Origin: Anseranas semipalmata | Lineage: Eukaryota; Chordata; Aves; Anseriformes; Anseranatidae | DNA length: 64,000 nucleotides | Direction: 5' to 3' | Assembly (NCBI GenBank): GCA_013399115.1 | Contig: VXAA01001141.1 | Coordinates: 145,234 to 209,233, forward strand | In this document: positions 1-12,800 of the stretch, in pieces | How positions within the stretch are numbered: the first letter of the stretch is position 1 | Layout: every line of letters starts with the position of its first letter | The notes under the pieces: generated by a model | Database searches by the model: none | What the model was told of the DNA's origin: nothing | The model's input: only the letters and a program-made list of their open reading frames with translations | Program-made: the position numbers and the translations under genes

Positions 1-3000
1 GAAACGAATGAGCCAGTCAGGTTTTTCTCTGCTTTGGGGATTTACTCCAGCATTACAGACATTTTCCTGCTTTTGGGAAACAGAAAGTGCTGTATTGAGC
101 TTGCACACAATTCTATGCAAATAATGAAGCATTTTGCTTTACATTTCCTTGTTAATCTGCTCTAATTTTGCAGTTGGACTCGATAAAAGCTGGAATAGCA
201 CTGCATGCTAAATAGTGGTTTGCCCCCTCTGTTTCACCCCTCTTTTTATCTTCATCCTTGCCCTGTCCCAAGGAAAGAGGAGAGAGTGTCACGCCTGATG
301 GGTATGTGCCAGAGCGAGATGAAGCCCCAGATTTGAGGGCTTTTCACACATTTTCCTGCTTTCTAAACCCACTTTGATTGTTTTTGCATCTGGGTCAGGA
401 ACAGCTTCGAGTCACGTACCTCTGACAAGCTCAAAAACAGCACAGTGAGCGTGGGCTTTCTGATGGGACGAGGAGAACAGACAAAAAACCATTTCACCAA
501 CAACCAAGCTGTCACCTTCTCTTTGTCAGGGCTCTTCGGGTTTTAAATGTTATTTTTTTGGGCTGCTTCCCAGTTTGCAGCTTATGGCAGAGCTGTACTG
601 CATGAGACAAGTGTCCCCTGGTCACCGAAGTTCTCAGATGTTTTGTGCTTGTGGCTTGCAGGCTGGGCATGTTGGATGCCCAACATGCTCCAGGCGTGTT
701 TAGATCATGACAAATTTTTGACCTTTGATATCCAGCAACAGGGCAACAAATTCCATACGTCGTGGAAAAAAAAAAAATGCCTTTATATTCAGGCTTGATT
801 TTTCACTGCCTTTTGATTTGGTTTTCTACTCCCTTGGTTTCGTGCTTTAAGACAGATGGGAAACTTCTGTTTATTATGTTTTCTTCGTGCTCCTTTTTGT
901 TTTGTGTTTCCATCACGTCTCCTGCTTCACTTCTCTGATGTACACGGTCTCAGGGCTTCCATGCTCTCCTCGTGTAAGTTTTTCAAGCACCAGTTCACTC
1001 CCCTGACCATCTCTTAATTTTACCATATGGTTTGGCGAGCAATAGCCCCCCGAGAGCATGATGCTCTAGATGAGCATGAGCTTCATGCATATTACCGCTT
1101 TCTCCCCCTTTAATTCTGCTTTTTAGCATTCCGTGTCCCTTACTGTAGCTGGATATGGAGCAATTCATAGTTGTTGCAAGACTTAGATTATAAATGGGTT
1201 TTTGTCCTCGGAGGACATGAATTTAGTTCTGATGCTGAATGCAGAAGTGAAAATCCCAAGCATCATCTTCTTTCTCACTCATCCTGGAAACAGCAAAGAG
1301 AGAAGAGAGACAGCACGCGTGTTTCGATATCAGATTATTCTGCACTGCATCCCTGTACACCGGCGTAAGCAGTCCTTCTGTGTTTTACGCTGTGGTCAGG
1401 TGTAGGCAGGCAGTGTTTCTCTTTAATACTGCTTAGCTGCCTGTTTACTCTAGTGCCTTTAATTTTCACATATAAAGATGTTGGAAATTCTGCCACATTC
1501 TGTTTATTCGGTACCCTTCATTTTGTATCTTTCTTCTATGTTTCAACATCACAAACTGTGTTTTGTGTCATAGCATTCAGATCGGTCTGAGCATTTTAAG
1601 CTCTCAAAATGCCTTGCAAGCAAGAAAAATCAAGGATCTAGCTCCTTGCTTAGTCACATCTTTATTGAATGCAGTTATGAAGTGCGTACAGAAGTATTTT
1701 TTTCCTTAGTGAGAGGTGAGCTGAAGTCACTGACCCCCTTCTCTCCCGAGCTTCAGCTGAGGCCAAGTCCATCTTACACAACTGTGCTGACCGGGCTGCG
1801 TTAGCAAGCACACCGATGCAGCTGTGGCAGCAAAACTCTGCTCTGTCACTTTGGGTTACGTCGCTTGAGAAGCTCTTGTGCCTGTGCCAGCAGAACAACT
1901 GCCTTCGTTGACAAGTGGTGTGTGTCCCTACGGACGCCCTGTCACCGCGCCGGCGTGGTTGGAACAGCAGAGGCGCTTCTAGATGCAACGTTGGAAGGCG
2001 TTCGTCTACCTCTGGGTGCTCTAGAGGAGAGCAGTCAGTGATTTCTCACCCGACAGAGTTAAATATGAAGCTGCTGGACTCAGCAAAACCTGAGCGTGTG
2101 CTTTTGGCTCGTTGCTCAGTTCCTTTCGCTGAGTTTTGTATCTGGGAGCTCCGTGCACGGCCAAAGCACCGCGCTCCTCTCCAGCAAACTTGCATTGCTT
2201 CTCCTTCCAGCAGAGCAGGTCTCAATGAGCCGGGGCTGGGAAGAGTAAGGCTGTGCATTTTTGCGGGAAGTAAGGGTGCCAGAAATACGAATCTGTGGAC
2301 TCACTACACCAGAAAGTTTTGCAGATATTGGTGATGTCAGTGGTTTGATTCCCAGTAACACTGACTTACTGTCGGGGGTCCTTGTTGTTGAGTCTCAAAA
2401 AGTTGGGTTTGCCAGTGGCATTTTACCTGCAGAACTGCTATAATCGATGCCGGCAAAAGAACTGAGACCGTCACTCCCAGCTGCTGGATCAGGATGGAAA
2501 GATGAGGTGTTGTCATCTCTAGGGGTCTGAGAATACCCCACGTGTTGTCCGCTTGCTTCTTACAGCACGACAATATGGGAATTTCTGCTCCAGAGTTAAC
2601 CTATCCCCAGCCACTGTCAGACAGGGGGCTGATCTCACCGTCGGGACGGAGGGTCCGGGCATGGACAGGCACATCGCAGGTCATTGCTTCTGCTGAGAAA
2701 CCAACTTTGTCCGCTCTTACTCGGGGATGATAATTTGGCAGCCCCTGCAAGACTCATCCAAACAGGTCTGGAGTCCTGTGGAGCAGCTGATTTTGGATAA
2801 ATACCACGTGGGTCCTAAGACATTGTTTCAGAAGAACTCTGTTGCGAATGGGATGTGGCGGTGTAACAGTGGTCTTATCCTCTAAAAATAGGAAATTTTA
2901 ATTTGTCTCTAGAAATAGCTAAGTTTTAATTCAAAGTATAAACTGAAGCATATCTTTAATTGCAAGGTGTTGATCTCTGGTATGAGAGGGTTTTTGTTTT

Positions 3001-6000
3001 CCTCTTTGAATGGCGTTATACGTGTTTTGTTTCATCTTCATCTTGACCGAATGTTTGTTAAATGAAAACCTGGTGCTGGTTCGATATAATTCCTTCATCT
3101 TCAAGTGCTCTGTGGGGAACCTGCACCCACCAAAGGAGGGCACAGACTTCCTTGTGGTACTCAGAGATGAAGGAATATTTGGAGGTAACTTTTAAGGATG
3201 TCTCCTGAATTCTGCCGAAAGACAATCTCTGCTGTATTGAAGATCAGTAACTGGAACTTAAGGAAGTAAGTTTAACATGTACTGATGGACAGCAAGGATC
3301 TTCCACTAAAGCTGCTGCTTTTATATGCACAACTTACATCATTTTCTGCAGGCCAGAAAATGATCCAGGCAATTATATTGGTAGATCACAAAGTCATAGT
3401 TATTTCTCCTGGGCTGTGACTCTTTCTAAAGACAACCAAATCGATAACTGGAAAAATGTTAGGAAAGAAGAAATAAGGGGAGCTTTTTTCCACTTGTGCT
3501 TTGGAACAAATGCTCTGGCATGGTTACTGCTGCGTTATACGCCTGTCCTGAAATGAGAGCTTACATCCAAGCTGTTGTGGAAAAGGTTATTATTTGAGGA
3601 CTTTAATCCCAATTCATATTTGGCCAACGCAGCCAGAAGTTGACTTGGGGATGGAAGGGAGGGAGCGATGGATGGACAGATGTGGGTAATAAATCCACGG
3701 CCTGAGAGTGATGGAAAAAAATAGCGAAGGAGAGCGAGGTTTTAGCCAAAATTCTGCAGTTGAGGAAACTGAGGCCAGGAGGTACGTGATGTTTTGCCTC
3801 GGGTCACGCACAGGCTGTGGCAGAGCTGAAGAGGAGCCTAAATAAGTGGAGTCCTGGCGTAAGCATTAATCATCTGATAATTTTTCCCCAGCTAGCAATA
3901 GTAGCAAGGAACTTGAAGTGTGAATAAACTGATAAACCACAGCTGAACTCAATGGTATTTTCCATTCATTTACTGAGGTCTATTTAGGAAAAGCAGCTAG
4001 CATTGCTAATGAGTTATTTTGCACCAATCTTTGGATTAGCAGAACTTTTTAGGAAGAATTTCACAGCAGCATCAACTGTGCAGCTGCCAACCGTCCCATG
4101 CAGAACAGCGTTAAGTCAGCTGAAATGGCTTTCAGGAAAACGTGCAGAGCAGAGTGATGGTACGTGCCCACTTTTGGTTTATGCAGACTTAAAGCTCTAG
4201 ATGATTTTTTTTGGGGGGGGAAACAAACACGTGTAGAGCTCCTCTATTATAATCAGCGCTCGTCACAGCAACTTTTATTGCTGCCTGGGTGCTCAGTGCT
4301 GCGGAAAGGACCGGTCCCAAGCAGGCGAAGCTGGGACTAATGGACCCTGCATCCCATTAAGCAGCTGTCAGGAGCAGGCGGCTGATGAACGATCCTGGCT
4401 CCCGTTACCATTGCATGCGTCGCCGTCTCTCCCTCCTGAATCACTCGGGAAAAGCTCACGCTTGCTCAAGAAATACACATTCTTCTAAAGTTGGCAGGAT
4501 TTCCACATAGAAACTTTTTTCCTGACTTGTACTAAAAATGCAACAAATCTTTGTCAACTGAATATATTTTTTCAATGCCTGTATTTTAGCAGAGACCTGT
4601 GGAAGTCCTGCTGTTCTGCATGCCTGCTGCATCCTGGTCGCTCCACAGAGACCTGAGATGCAAAAGCGAATACAAAATTCATAATGCGGAGTTGTCGCTT
4701 ATTACCGGGAATTTTGTTCCAATGGGATGTGTTCTGTTTTGAACACAGAATGCTTTATCCTCCGTACTTCACTGTGATTGCCGAGGGAGACTGTTCTGGT
4801 TGCTCCGCTGTTGTGTGTCAACACAGCACAGATGGAAGGGGTTTATGGGCTGAAAGTCTTCCAAAAGAGTATTTTAACTGTCAAAAGTGTCAGGTGATCA
4901 AAATTGGGAAAGGTTTGCAGGAGCACATCATCTCCTAGGTTTGAAGTGAGGTGTATTTGCTTTTCAAAACAAAACAGCAGTTTCCATTTCTAACTCTACC
5001 ATTTTCAAATTTCTTCTATGCATGCACACCTATGCATGCAATGGGTGGTTTGGTGTAATGATACACGAAGCCTCAAATACCAAATTCAGCATACAGCTTG
5101 ATTGGCTTGGGGTGAATGCTTTGAGCATTTCGTTTCCTGAGAATTTTGGGAAAAGCTTTTATTAATGCCAGTGGAAAATCCACCTCCACCTTCTGCGTGT
5201 AGGTGCAACATTTGTGGAAAGAAAGATTTCTTTACTGCGAAGAGTCTGAAATCTGTTCCTTTAGAGCACTTTCTTCTTAAAAACAACTCCAAAAGCTCAC
5301 TCTTCTGAGGTTCAGTTAAGTAAAAAAAAAAAACAAAGCCAAGCCTCAATCTTGAACATCATTATATGATTGATATTGAAAACCATTGATCGTGACATAC
5401 CTTGATTTTTTTTTAGCAAAAATTTCATTGTGGGATGTCCCAAAGCTCTCTAGTTCTTTGAAATAATAAACAAAGGGCTCATGCTAATTTTGGATGAAGA
5501 TACGTGGGACAGTTGGAAGAATATACTTTTTTTTTAAGGTTTGCACTCAACAGTAAAAGCAGAAGGAGCAATAAAAATGAATTGGATTGGTATAAATGTG
5601 CACATTATTAGTGCAACTGAGGAGATTTTTCTTTTCTTCTTTTTTTCCTCCACCTCTGTCATCAAAACATCTTGCAATAGAGAGGTAAAAATGCAGCTTG
5701 GAGTGGTACTACTTTTTCCAACACATGGAATAACACGCACTTCCAATATCACTCTTTTGAGAGTGAGTCACAAGTTGTTACTTAAAAGCATATGATAAAG
5801 ATTATGATTTTTATGAGCAGAGCAGCTATACTTTCTTCCAGATGCGCTAAAATAATTTCTCCAGAAGACTTTTCTAGGTAATTCAGTTGCAGATCCATCT
5901 CGGCGGAGATAACCTCTTACAGAAGAGCAAGGATCGGAGTTGTCTGGCGGAAAATAAATTGCTTGCTCTTTTTCCCCAGCGTGAGTCTGGGGACAGATCC

Positions 6001-6724
6001 TCATTCTTACTGTAAAGCACCGTGGCTCTGCTGACTTGGGAGTGGTGATTTATGCTCGCTGGAGACCCCTCTGTTAGCCTTTATAGCACCAGCCATTAAT
6101 ATTGCTGGATGTAGAAGTGGAGAGCCCAGTGAAGCAGAAAAGGCAGTTGTACTGCAGTTATACTGCTTTTTCTGTGTAATTAAATGAATGTATTGCATCA
6201 CCATTTTCTTTTAGTAACTTTGTGTGCACTTAAATGCTGTTGTATTAGTTTCCTGAAGATGATGTGAATACATTGTATGATGCTTTAACAGCAAGTCAGA
6301 AAAAGGAAAGCAAGAAAAAACAACGCGTAGCATGCCATACATCTTCACCAGGCGTGGTCTGTAACATAGCTAGCCTACCTCTGAGAGAAAGCAGGCAAAA
6401 GTTATTGTTTTTTATTGCAGTTTAATGAAATGTGGGGTCAAAAGTGATTATTCCTTCTAAAAAGTGCCCCCGCTGCTATCCGTGAAGCAGTTTTAAAGAT
6501 TGATGCACCTGAAATTGTAAAATGCCGTGTGGTTCCCTGTGGCTGCAGTTGTGCAGATGTTCCTGTCTTGTTTTCTCTTGCATCAAAAACATTTTGGTGG
6601 CATATTAATGGAAGAGCTGTTTGGTTTGACAAACGATGCATCACTTTCTTTGAAACCCTTTGGCCTTTTGATTTTTTTGCTTGGACCCGATATCATTGTA
6701 ACATCTAATTGTGCTTCTTTGTAG
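1..6724 (+). other. MYO9A: Intron upstream of first visible exon (partial)
   Basis: No coding exon is recognised here; the motor exon that should precede exon 1 was looked for and not seen. It holds a MIR-like SINE remnant (3760-3838), short T and G runs near 4206-4219, and a twice-repeated ctatgcatgca (5016-5040). The acceptor is a pyrimidine-rich run ending in tttgtag at 6724. Confidence 0.85.
3760..3838 (+). repeat. MIR-like (CORE-SINE) remnant
   Basis: The stretch starts tgaggaaactgaggc and runs through cctcgggtcacgcacaggc to gtggcagagc. This is the order of the conserved core of MIR elements (tgaggaaactgaggc, then a gtcacacagc-like block, then tggcagagc). MIR/CORE-SINEs are ancient amniote repeats and survive in birds only as degraded copies. 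The match is remembered, not computed. Confidence 0.5.
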
Positions 6725-6846
6725 GAGGAATACAGAGCGGAAGGAATTAGCTGGCACAACATCGACTACATAGACAACTCTGGCTGCATAAACCTTATCA
6801 GCAAGAAGCCGACGGGCCTGCTCCATCTGCTGGATGAGGAAAGCAA
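6725..6846 (+). CDS. MYO9A: MYO9A exon 1 of window: motor domain, lower 50 kDa
   Basis: 122 nt, phase 0 in, phase 2 out; residues 1-40. It reads [18 protein letters not shown] and then a [13 protein letters not shown] segment. This is the standard myosin stretch after the relay helix (E-x-I-x-W-x-x-I-x-F/Y-x-D-N ... G-x-L-x-L-L-D-E-E). Acceptor tttgtag, donor gtaagt. The split codon (aa+t) restores Asn on joining to the next exon. Confidence 0.95.
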
Positions 6847-9800
6847 GTAAGTGGGAGCCGTGAGGGTGCTCAACCTGCCCCCGAGTCAGGGCTGGTATTG
6901 CCCTGCATGGAATCCCACACGAGCAGGAAGAAGAAATGCCGTGCCTCAGTAAAGGGGAAACATCCAAAAGTGGTGTTTCTGCTAACGGTGTTTGATCTTC
7001 ATCCAGGAAGTGTTTATCCTCCGGTCTTGTCATTTTTCTCAGAAAGATGCTCCTGGCATTTATCCTCTTAGGTCTCCAGGTTTGTTTCCAGGGTGGTAAC
7101 ACAAACAGTGGAGAATCAGCAAACTAAATGAACCCCCTAACAAAATAATAATTACAATTATGTTTTAATAATTTCCTCTGTTAGAGGGAAGGGCAAAGGT
7201 TTCCTTTGCTTTGCTTCTATCTCCCTCTCTCTTGTGGGGTAACAAGATGAAGATGCTTGAAGTTAAACAGAGTGAACGCAGAACCAAGCATCTGCGTTAC
7301 AGCTGACTGTGTGGATGCCGTTGTTCAGCTATAAGGTGGCTTCATCAACTCACTCCTAAAATCAAGCCTGAGTGAACTGAGGGTGCTTTTACATAGGGAC
7401 GGCCCTTCTGTAGGGTTTAATGCACATCAGTGATGCGGCTGAGGTTCGCATACTCAGGTATTTGTTGTGAAATGTCCCCCCCTGTTGCAGGTTTACTTGT
7501 GGTTTGAGGATGAAGAATTGGCCTGCTGTTACCAAGAGGCTGGGCTTACACTCTCTTTTTCCTTCCTCTTTCCTATGCCAGGATCAGTTGGATATCTCCT
7601 GTAACTGAAGTTGCATTTGTAGGTAAAACAGCTCAGGATTTCCTAGACACGTGAATAGACATGGGACTGAGCATTCAAAGACTCAAAACCAATGACAGAA
7701 ACATTGAATTTCACATAAATGCAGCTCCCTCAAAGAATTTACATGCAATGGGAGTACAGTGCAGTATCCCTCAGTAAATATATGCCTATTTATACTTTTA
7801 TAACTGATTTCAGACCACTACTAAATCAACTAAGAGTTCTTCAGACACAATGCATATCTTGTATTTGTATATAACCATTGGCAGCATACAAAATAGTGCT
7901 CGGTATATGTTTAGCATCTGCAAGCACTGAAGTGGAAACTCGGAATATTTCTATTTTACTATTTGTGGTCAAGGAAGAAGTGAAGTTCTTTCATTGTGTT
8001 TACAGCTGTCCTCTTTAATTCTTTCCAGTTTTCCTCAAGCTACCAACCAGACTCTGCTGGACAAGTTTAAGCGTCAACACGAAGGGAACTCCTACATTGA
8101 ATTTCCAGCGGTGATGGAGCCAGCTTTCATCATCAAACACTACGCAGGCAAAGTCAAGTACGGAGTGAAGGTCTGTCACCCAGCTGTTCCCCAGCGGTTG
8201 CTTTCATTTAAAGCATCTTGTTACGGGATGGAGAGCACCAAAGGCTCTGCAAAGATGTTTTGAAGGGGACTTGGCTAGAGAAAAGAAGCAGGCTTTGGGA
8301 GAGAAGTGTTTGGTGAAAAGCTTGGCGAAAATATGCAAGGGAAGGCGGTGGTGGGGATTGGATCTTCCTGTTGTCTTCCATATTGCAAACTCTTGGTATT
8401 TTGGGCAATTTTGAGCCTGATGCTACACCCCAGCAATTCATTGAAATATGCTTTGGTAGCATTTCTGGGCTTGGTTCATCTAGAGAACCTAATGCCTTTT
8501 ACTGTTTCATCATTAGCCTTAGAGTGTACAGGTTACGTGACTACAGGTCTCAGCATCTCACTGATGCAGGTAATTTTAAACCCCATGCAAATGGTTTCAA
8601 AGTTGACTCCATTTACATTCATGCCAATTGAGTTATTAGCAGAAGAATTTTTGGTGGGAAGACGAGCTTGTACAAGAAACTGCATTGGTATTTACAATTG
8701 CAAATCTGTAATCATGCTTTTGATGCAGTAATTACACATGAGAAACATCATCTCAGAGATGCTTCAGGGATCAGCACGTTGGAATAAAACATTATTTTCT
8801 GGAGATAAGGAGGTGTCTGATATGGGGGCAGAAAAAAGATAGAAGCGTGACTCGAGTAGTCCTGTTCCATAGTGCATCTTGCAGATACTCTTTATTTTAC
8901 TCCTTTCTCCCCCTTCTTTCTCTCTGTCCCTAGGATTTCCGTGAGAAAAACACGGATCATATGCGTCCAGACATTGTGGCCCTCTTGCGAAGCAGCAAAA
9001 ACGCCTTTATCTGCGGGATGATAGGGATCGACCCGGTGGCTGTGTTCCGCTGGGCAGTCCTGCGGGCGTTTTTCAGGGCAATGGTTGCTTTTAGGGAGGC
9101 TGGGAAACGATACATTGAGAAGAAAACTGGTAAGTGTGCCAATTTCCTGACTCTAGTGTATGTTTTTCACTGGCAGCATGGATCTAATATGTTACTACAA
9201 TACTTTAAATAGCCAGATTGACTTATCAGGAGTTAATCTATTAAGAAACGAACAGAAATGTTTAGATAGCTGATATCCAAAAGTTATGTTTGCAGTAGGA
9301 TTTTAACACTCTAAGAAAAGATTTTCATTTTACTGCTGCTTCAGCTTTTCCTTTTCCTAGGATGCATGCATAGGAAATCCTGAATGATTCAAACAGAAGC
9401 ATAAAAATTATTCAGCAAATAAGGCAAACCCTTTTAGCTAGGAGTTCTTTAGCTGTTAAGGTTACATCTGGAAGAAAATGGGACATAATTCTTCTTCAGA
9501 GTTTTTCAAGCTGTTCACCCTTTAAGCTGAAAGAGAGCGAGTCTCTTGTCTAGCAAAATTCATTGCTTCGCAGTTATGCAGAACCACCTATCCGTCCTCA
9601 TGCAGAACACGGGGGCATTAAATTAAAGGAAAGTAATGGTGCATCATCATGCTGTGGCAGGCAGTACTTGGCTGTGCTTTTAGAACATTTCTCTGCATTA
9701 AAGCAATTTTGGAAAGACGGGTACAAGCTATTACTATTAATTTCTGGGCGCAAGAGGGCTTGAAATTCATGATGAAATTAGAACATCAGCAGGGAAAACG

Positions 9801-12800
9801 TCAGCTGAGTTAAAATTAAGCACAGAGCTGCCCCATTCATTTTCAGTTTGAGACGCGGCGAGGTGTGCGTCAGGAGAGCCAAGGGACAAGGAACAGAGAT
9901 AGGGAAGCCGTGCAAGCAGAAAGAATAATTTTCTTGTTCGGGGAGAATAATACCAGCCTCTTGGTGAAATACCAAGAACAGCAGGAGACAAAACCGGCTT
10001 TGAGCTATTGAGGCTCTCCCCCAAACCTCTCCGGAGGGGAATAAGAGAAAGGACATTTCTCATGAACCTGTGTCTGCCTGGCACATCAAGGCAGCACTTG
10101 GACATCGGTGTTTCGCCGTGCCGAAAGGAGGGCAGCGGGGACGTTTCGCACGCGCAGCCTCCTTGTGTGCTGGAGCTTTCTTGAAACTTCTCGTTGGCAC
10201 TGGGAGAAAGGCCGCTCAAAACAGTTGGCTTTGAAAATCTCAATTTGCATTTTCCTAGCATCACCTCTTAATCTTTCATAAATCCCAGGCTGAGCTACAG
10301 CGAGCTGTTCAAGGAAATAAAAAAAAAAATATGTTCAGGCTCTGAAAGTAAGAGCTCTTCCCCTGCTGGTTTCAAGCCCTGCTTTGCTTTCTCTGCCTCT
10401 TGCAAGCAGTCGTGCCCGCAGTGCTTGTCTCCATAGCTAGCTTTCTGCCTTCTCAGCCTTGAGTTTGTGGCAATGACTTGCTTATATCTATATAAATCAA
10501 TATATAGATATAAATCAGAGTCCAGGAGGTTTTCAGACAATTCTGGCAGACTCAGTTCTTGCACCACCTTCTCTTTCCATAGCAAAACTAACCAGTACCT
10601 GGTATTGTCTGAGACAGTTTGCAAGCTTTTTCTGGCACATGGTGCTGCTATTTTTATCTGTCTTGCATCTTTGGACCACTTTCAAGTGTCATTGCCCCAC
10701 TTTTTGCTTCAAAGCCTCTATTTTTTTCAAAGTTAAAAAGCCAGAAAAAAAGAAAACAAACAGGAACCCTCAAAATGCTGGATAGCTAAGGTTCATTTTA
10801 AACTTCCCAACAATCCTCAGACAATTTGTACCCTGAATTTCTGCCTGTATGCAGGACGTTACCAAATAATTCCTGAATTGGGAAAGTGTCATGGAAATTC
10901 ACCATTATATAGGGAGAACTAATGGGAGGAGTTTACCTAAAGCTAATTCCTTTAACGAGGCACACCTTATCTGTTGGAGAGCATCTCTTGCTTCCCCTCC
11001 ACGCAGTGGCTGAGCAGGGGCAGTGACATTGCGTGGGTCTCTGCGAAGGACGTAGCTGGTGCAAAATCCCATCTGTCCTGCAAAAGCATCCCAAAGCAAA
11101 GGGCTTTCGAGGAGATGTAGCTGAGCAGAAGGCTTGGCCGGTGGCAGGGACATCCGCTATTGACCCTCCTGCTCCCCGAAATAATGCTGAAAAGCCACAA
11201 TCTGACGCTTTGGATGGTGCACCTATGGCAGAAGGCATTTATGAATTATTAAAGAGTCATTTGGCACTAAAATTACCTGGTAATTGTTCTGGAAAATGCA
11301 GACAACTGAAGACAGCATATGTTTTAGGTTTATTTTGTTTTTTACCAAACCTTACTGGCTTTAATTAGCCTGATTTGAATGCCTGAGTGCCTGTGGACAT
11401 GGAGCTTTTGATGAAATTATGGTGGATTAGCTGAGATGAACCTCACGCAAAGAGCCTTGTACATTCACGCAAGCATTGCACACATTATAATTTTGTGTAA
11501 TTTCTTAAAAGGCGTGCTGCCCAGTTCTTGGCTTCTGAAGCCCTGTCTGCTGCTGCTACGACGCATCGGGCAGGTGTAACTAATGAGCAGAAAAACGGCT
11601 GAAGCACGTTGCTTTTTTTTTTTAAAGCCTCTTTGTATTCTTTTGTCTTCACCCCAAATCGATCTGCACTGCTTCTACCTGTCTGAAGGCCTGTCTGAGT
11701 CATGCTTGCAATACCCGGCGGGGGTTTCCATGAAAAAACCTGCAGCCTGTGCATAAGCAGCTTTGCAAAATTTGCTCTGCTTCCTTTTTCCGTCAGCCTT
11801 TCAGTTATCTTCTCTGTGCCAGCGGTGCTGAGCGGTGCTGTGAGATCTGCGCTCTGCTTTAGAAGTGCCGCTGCGGGGATAACCGCGCTTTCTTCCTGCT
11901 GCGTTTTTGGGACTCTCCTTTTTCTCTTTCGTGCTCCTAATGTTCGTGTCGCGCAGCTTTTAGGGACTGCGTGATTGTCCCCGTTAACTTGGAGGTGAAT
12001 AGCAGCAAAGCAGCATAACTGCAAACTTTTTCTTCTCCCCAAGAGATAAATCTCACGGTGCTGCCAACCCTCCTCCGATGAAACGCTCATCGACCTGGCC
12101 AGATGCAATTAGCTGAAGGGTGGACTCTTTCGATAATTGGATGTTATTATTATTACTACTGAATTTATCAGGGAGGATTGAGATAGTCCAAAAGAACTAC
12201 ACGTTGGAACTAGATTTGTTTGTAATGAACTTTGATGAAAGGAACATTATCAAGCTTTTTAGGAAAGAAATTTGCCTGATTGACATTTTTTGCGGTCTGC
12301 TATATCATTGGAATGAGTTTATTATGCAAAAAAAAACATAGTACTTTGCTAGTGAAAACTTAGAAGAGTTGGTACTGTTCATATAAATCAGGCTTCTGGG
12401 ACTCCAAGCTTTCTGATTTGTTTTTTTTGCTGGACATGAACCTAAATCCTCGCTCTGAGAAAGGGTTGGTGTTGCTGGCGCCAGGCTTGTGCCTGCGTTC
12501 CCATTCAGCCAGCATGGGCTGCTCCCAGATTAGCGCCCGCTGCAGCTGACATACCCCGTAACGCGTCTCACAAACAGATGGGCCAAGATAAATCCCGTTG
12601 GCTTCCGCAGAATAATTCCCAAAGCTGAGCACAAAAGAAAAAGAAAAGAAAGAAGGAAACAAACAAAACCAAAAAAACACTATTTGCCAAATAAAGGTGG
12701 TTAGTAACTGCAAAAAAATGATCTTGGAGGTTCCACCGAGCAGTACAGAGCAGTGTTAACGGAGCAGGACGACCCTTGACAGTGTTCCTCTGTAAAGTTC

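Noticed and set aside
1..6724. Search for the preceding motor exon or a promoter
   Set aside because: No sequence resembling the expected upstream motor segment, CpG island or first exon was seen.
9767..10264. 165-codon open frame on the minus strand in intron 3
   Set aside because: Frames overlap each other on the same strand without family features; likely chance.
11485..12108. 207-codon open frame on the minus strand in intron 3
   Set aside because: No motif, signal peptide or family resemblance; one such length is expected by chance in 64 kb read in six frames. Antisense RNA data could reopen it.
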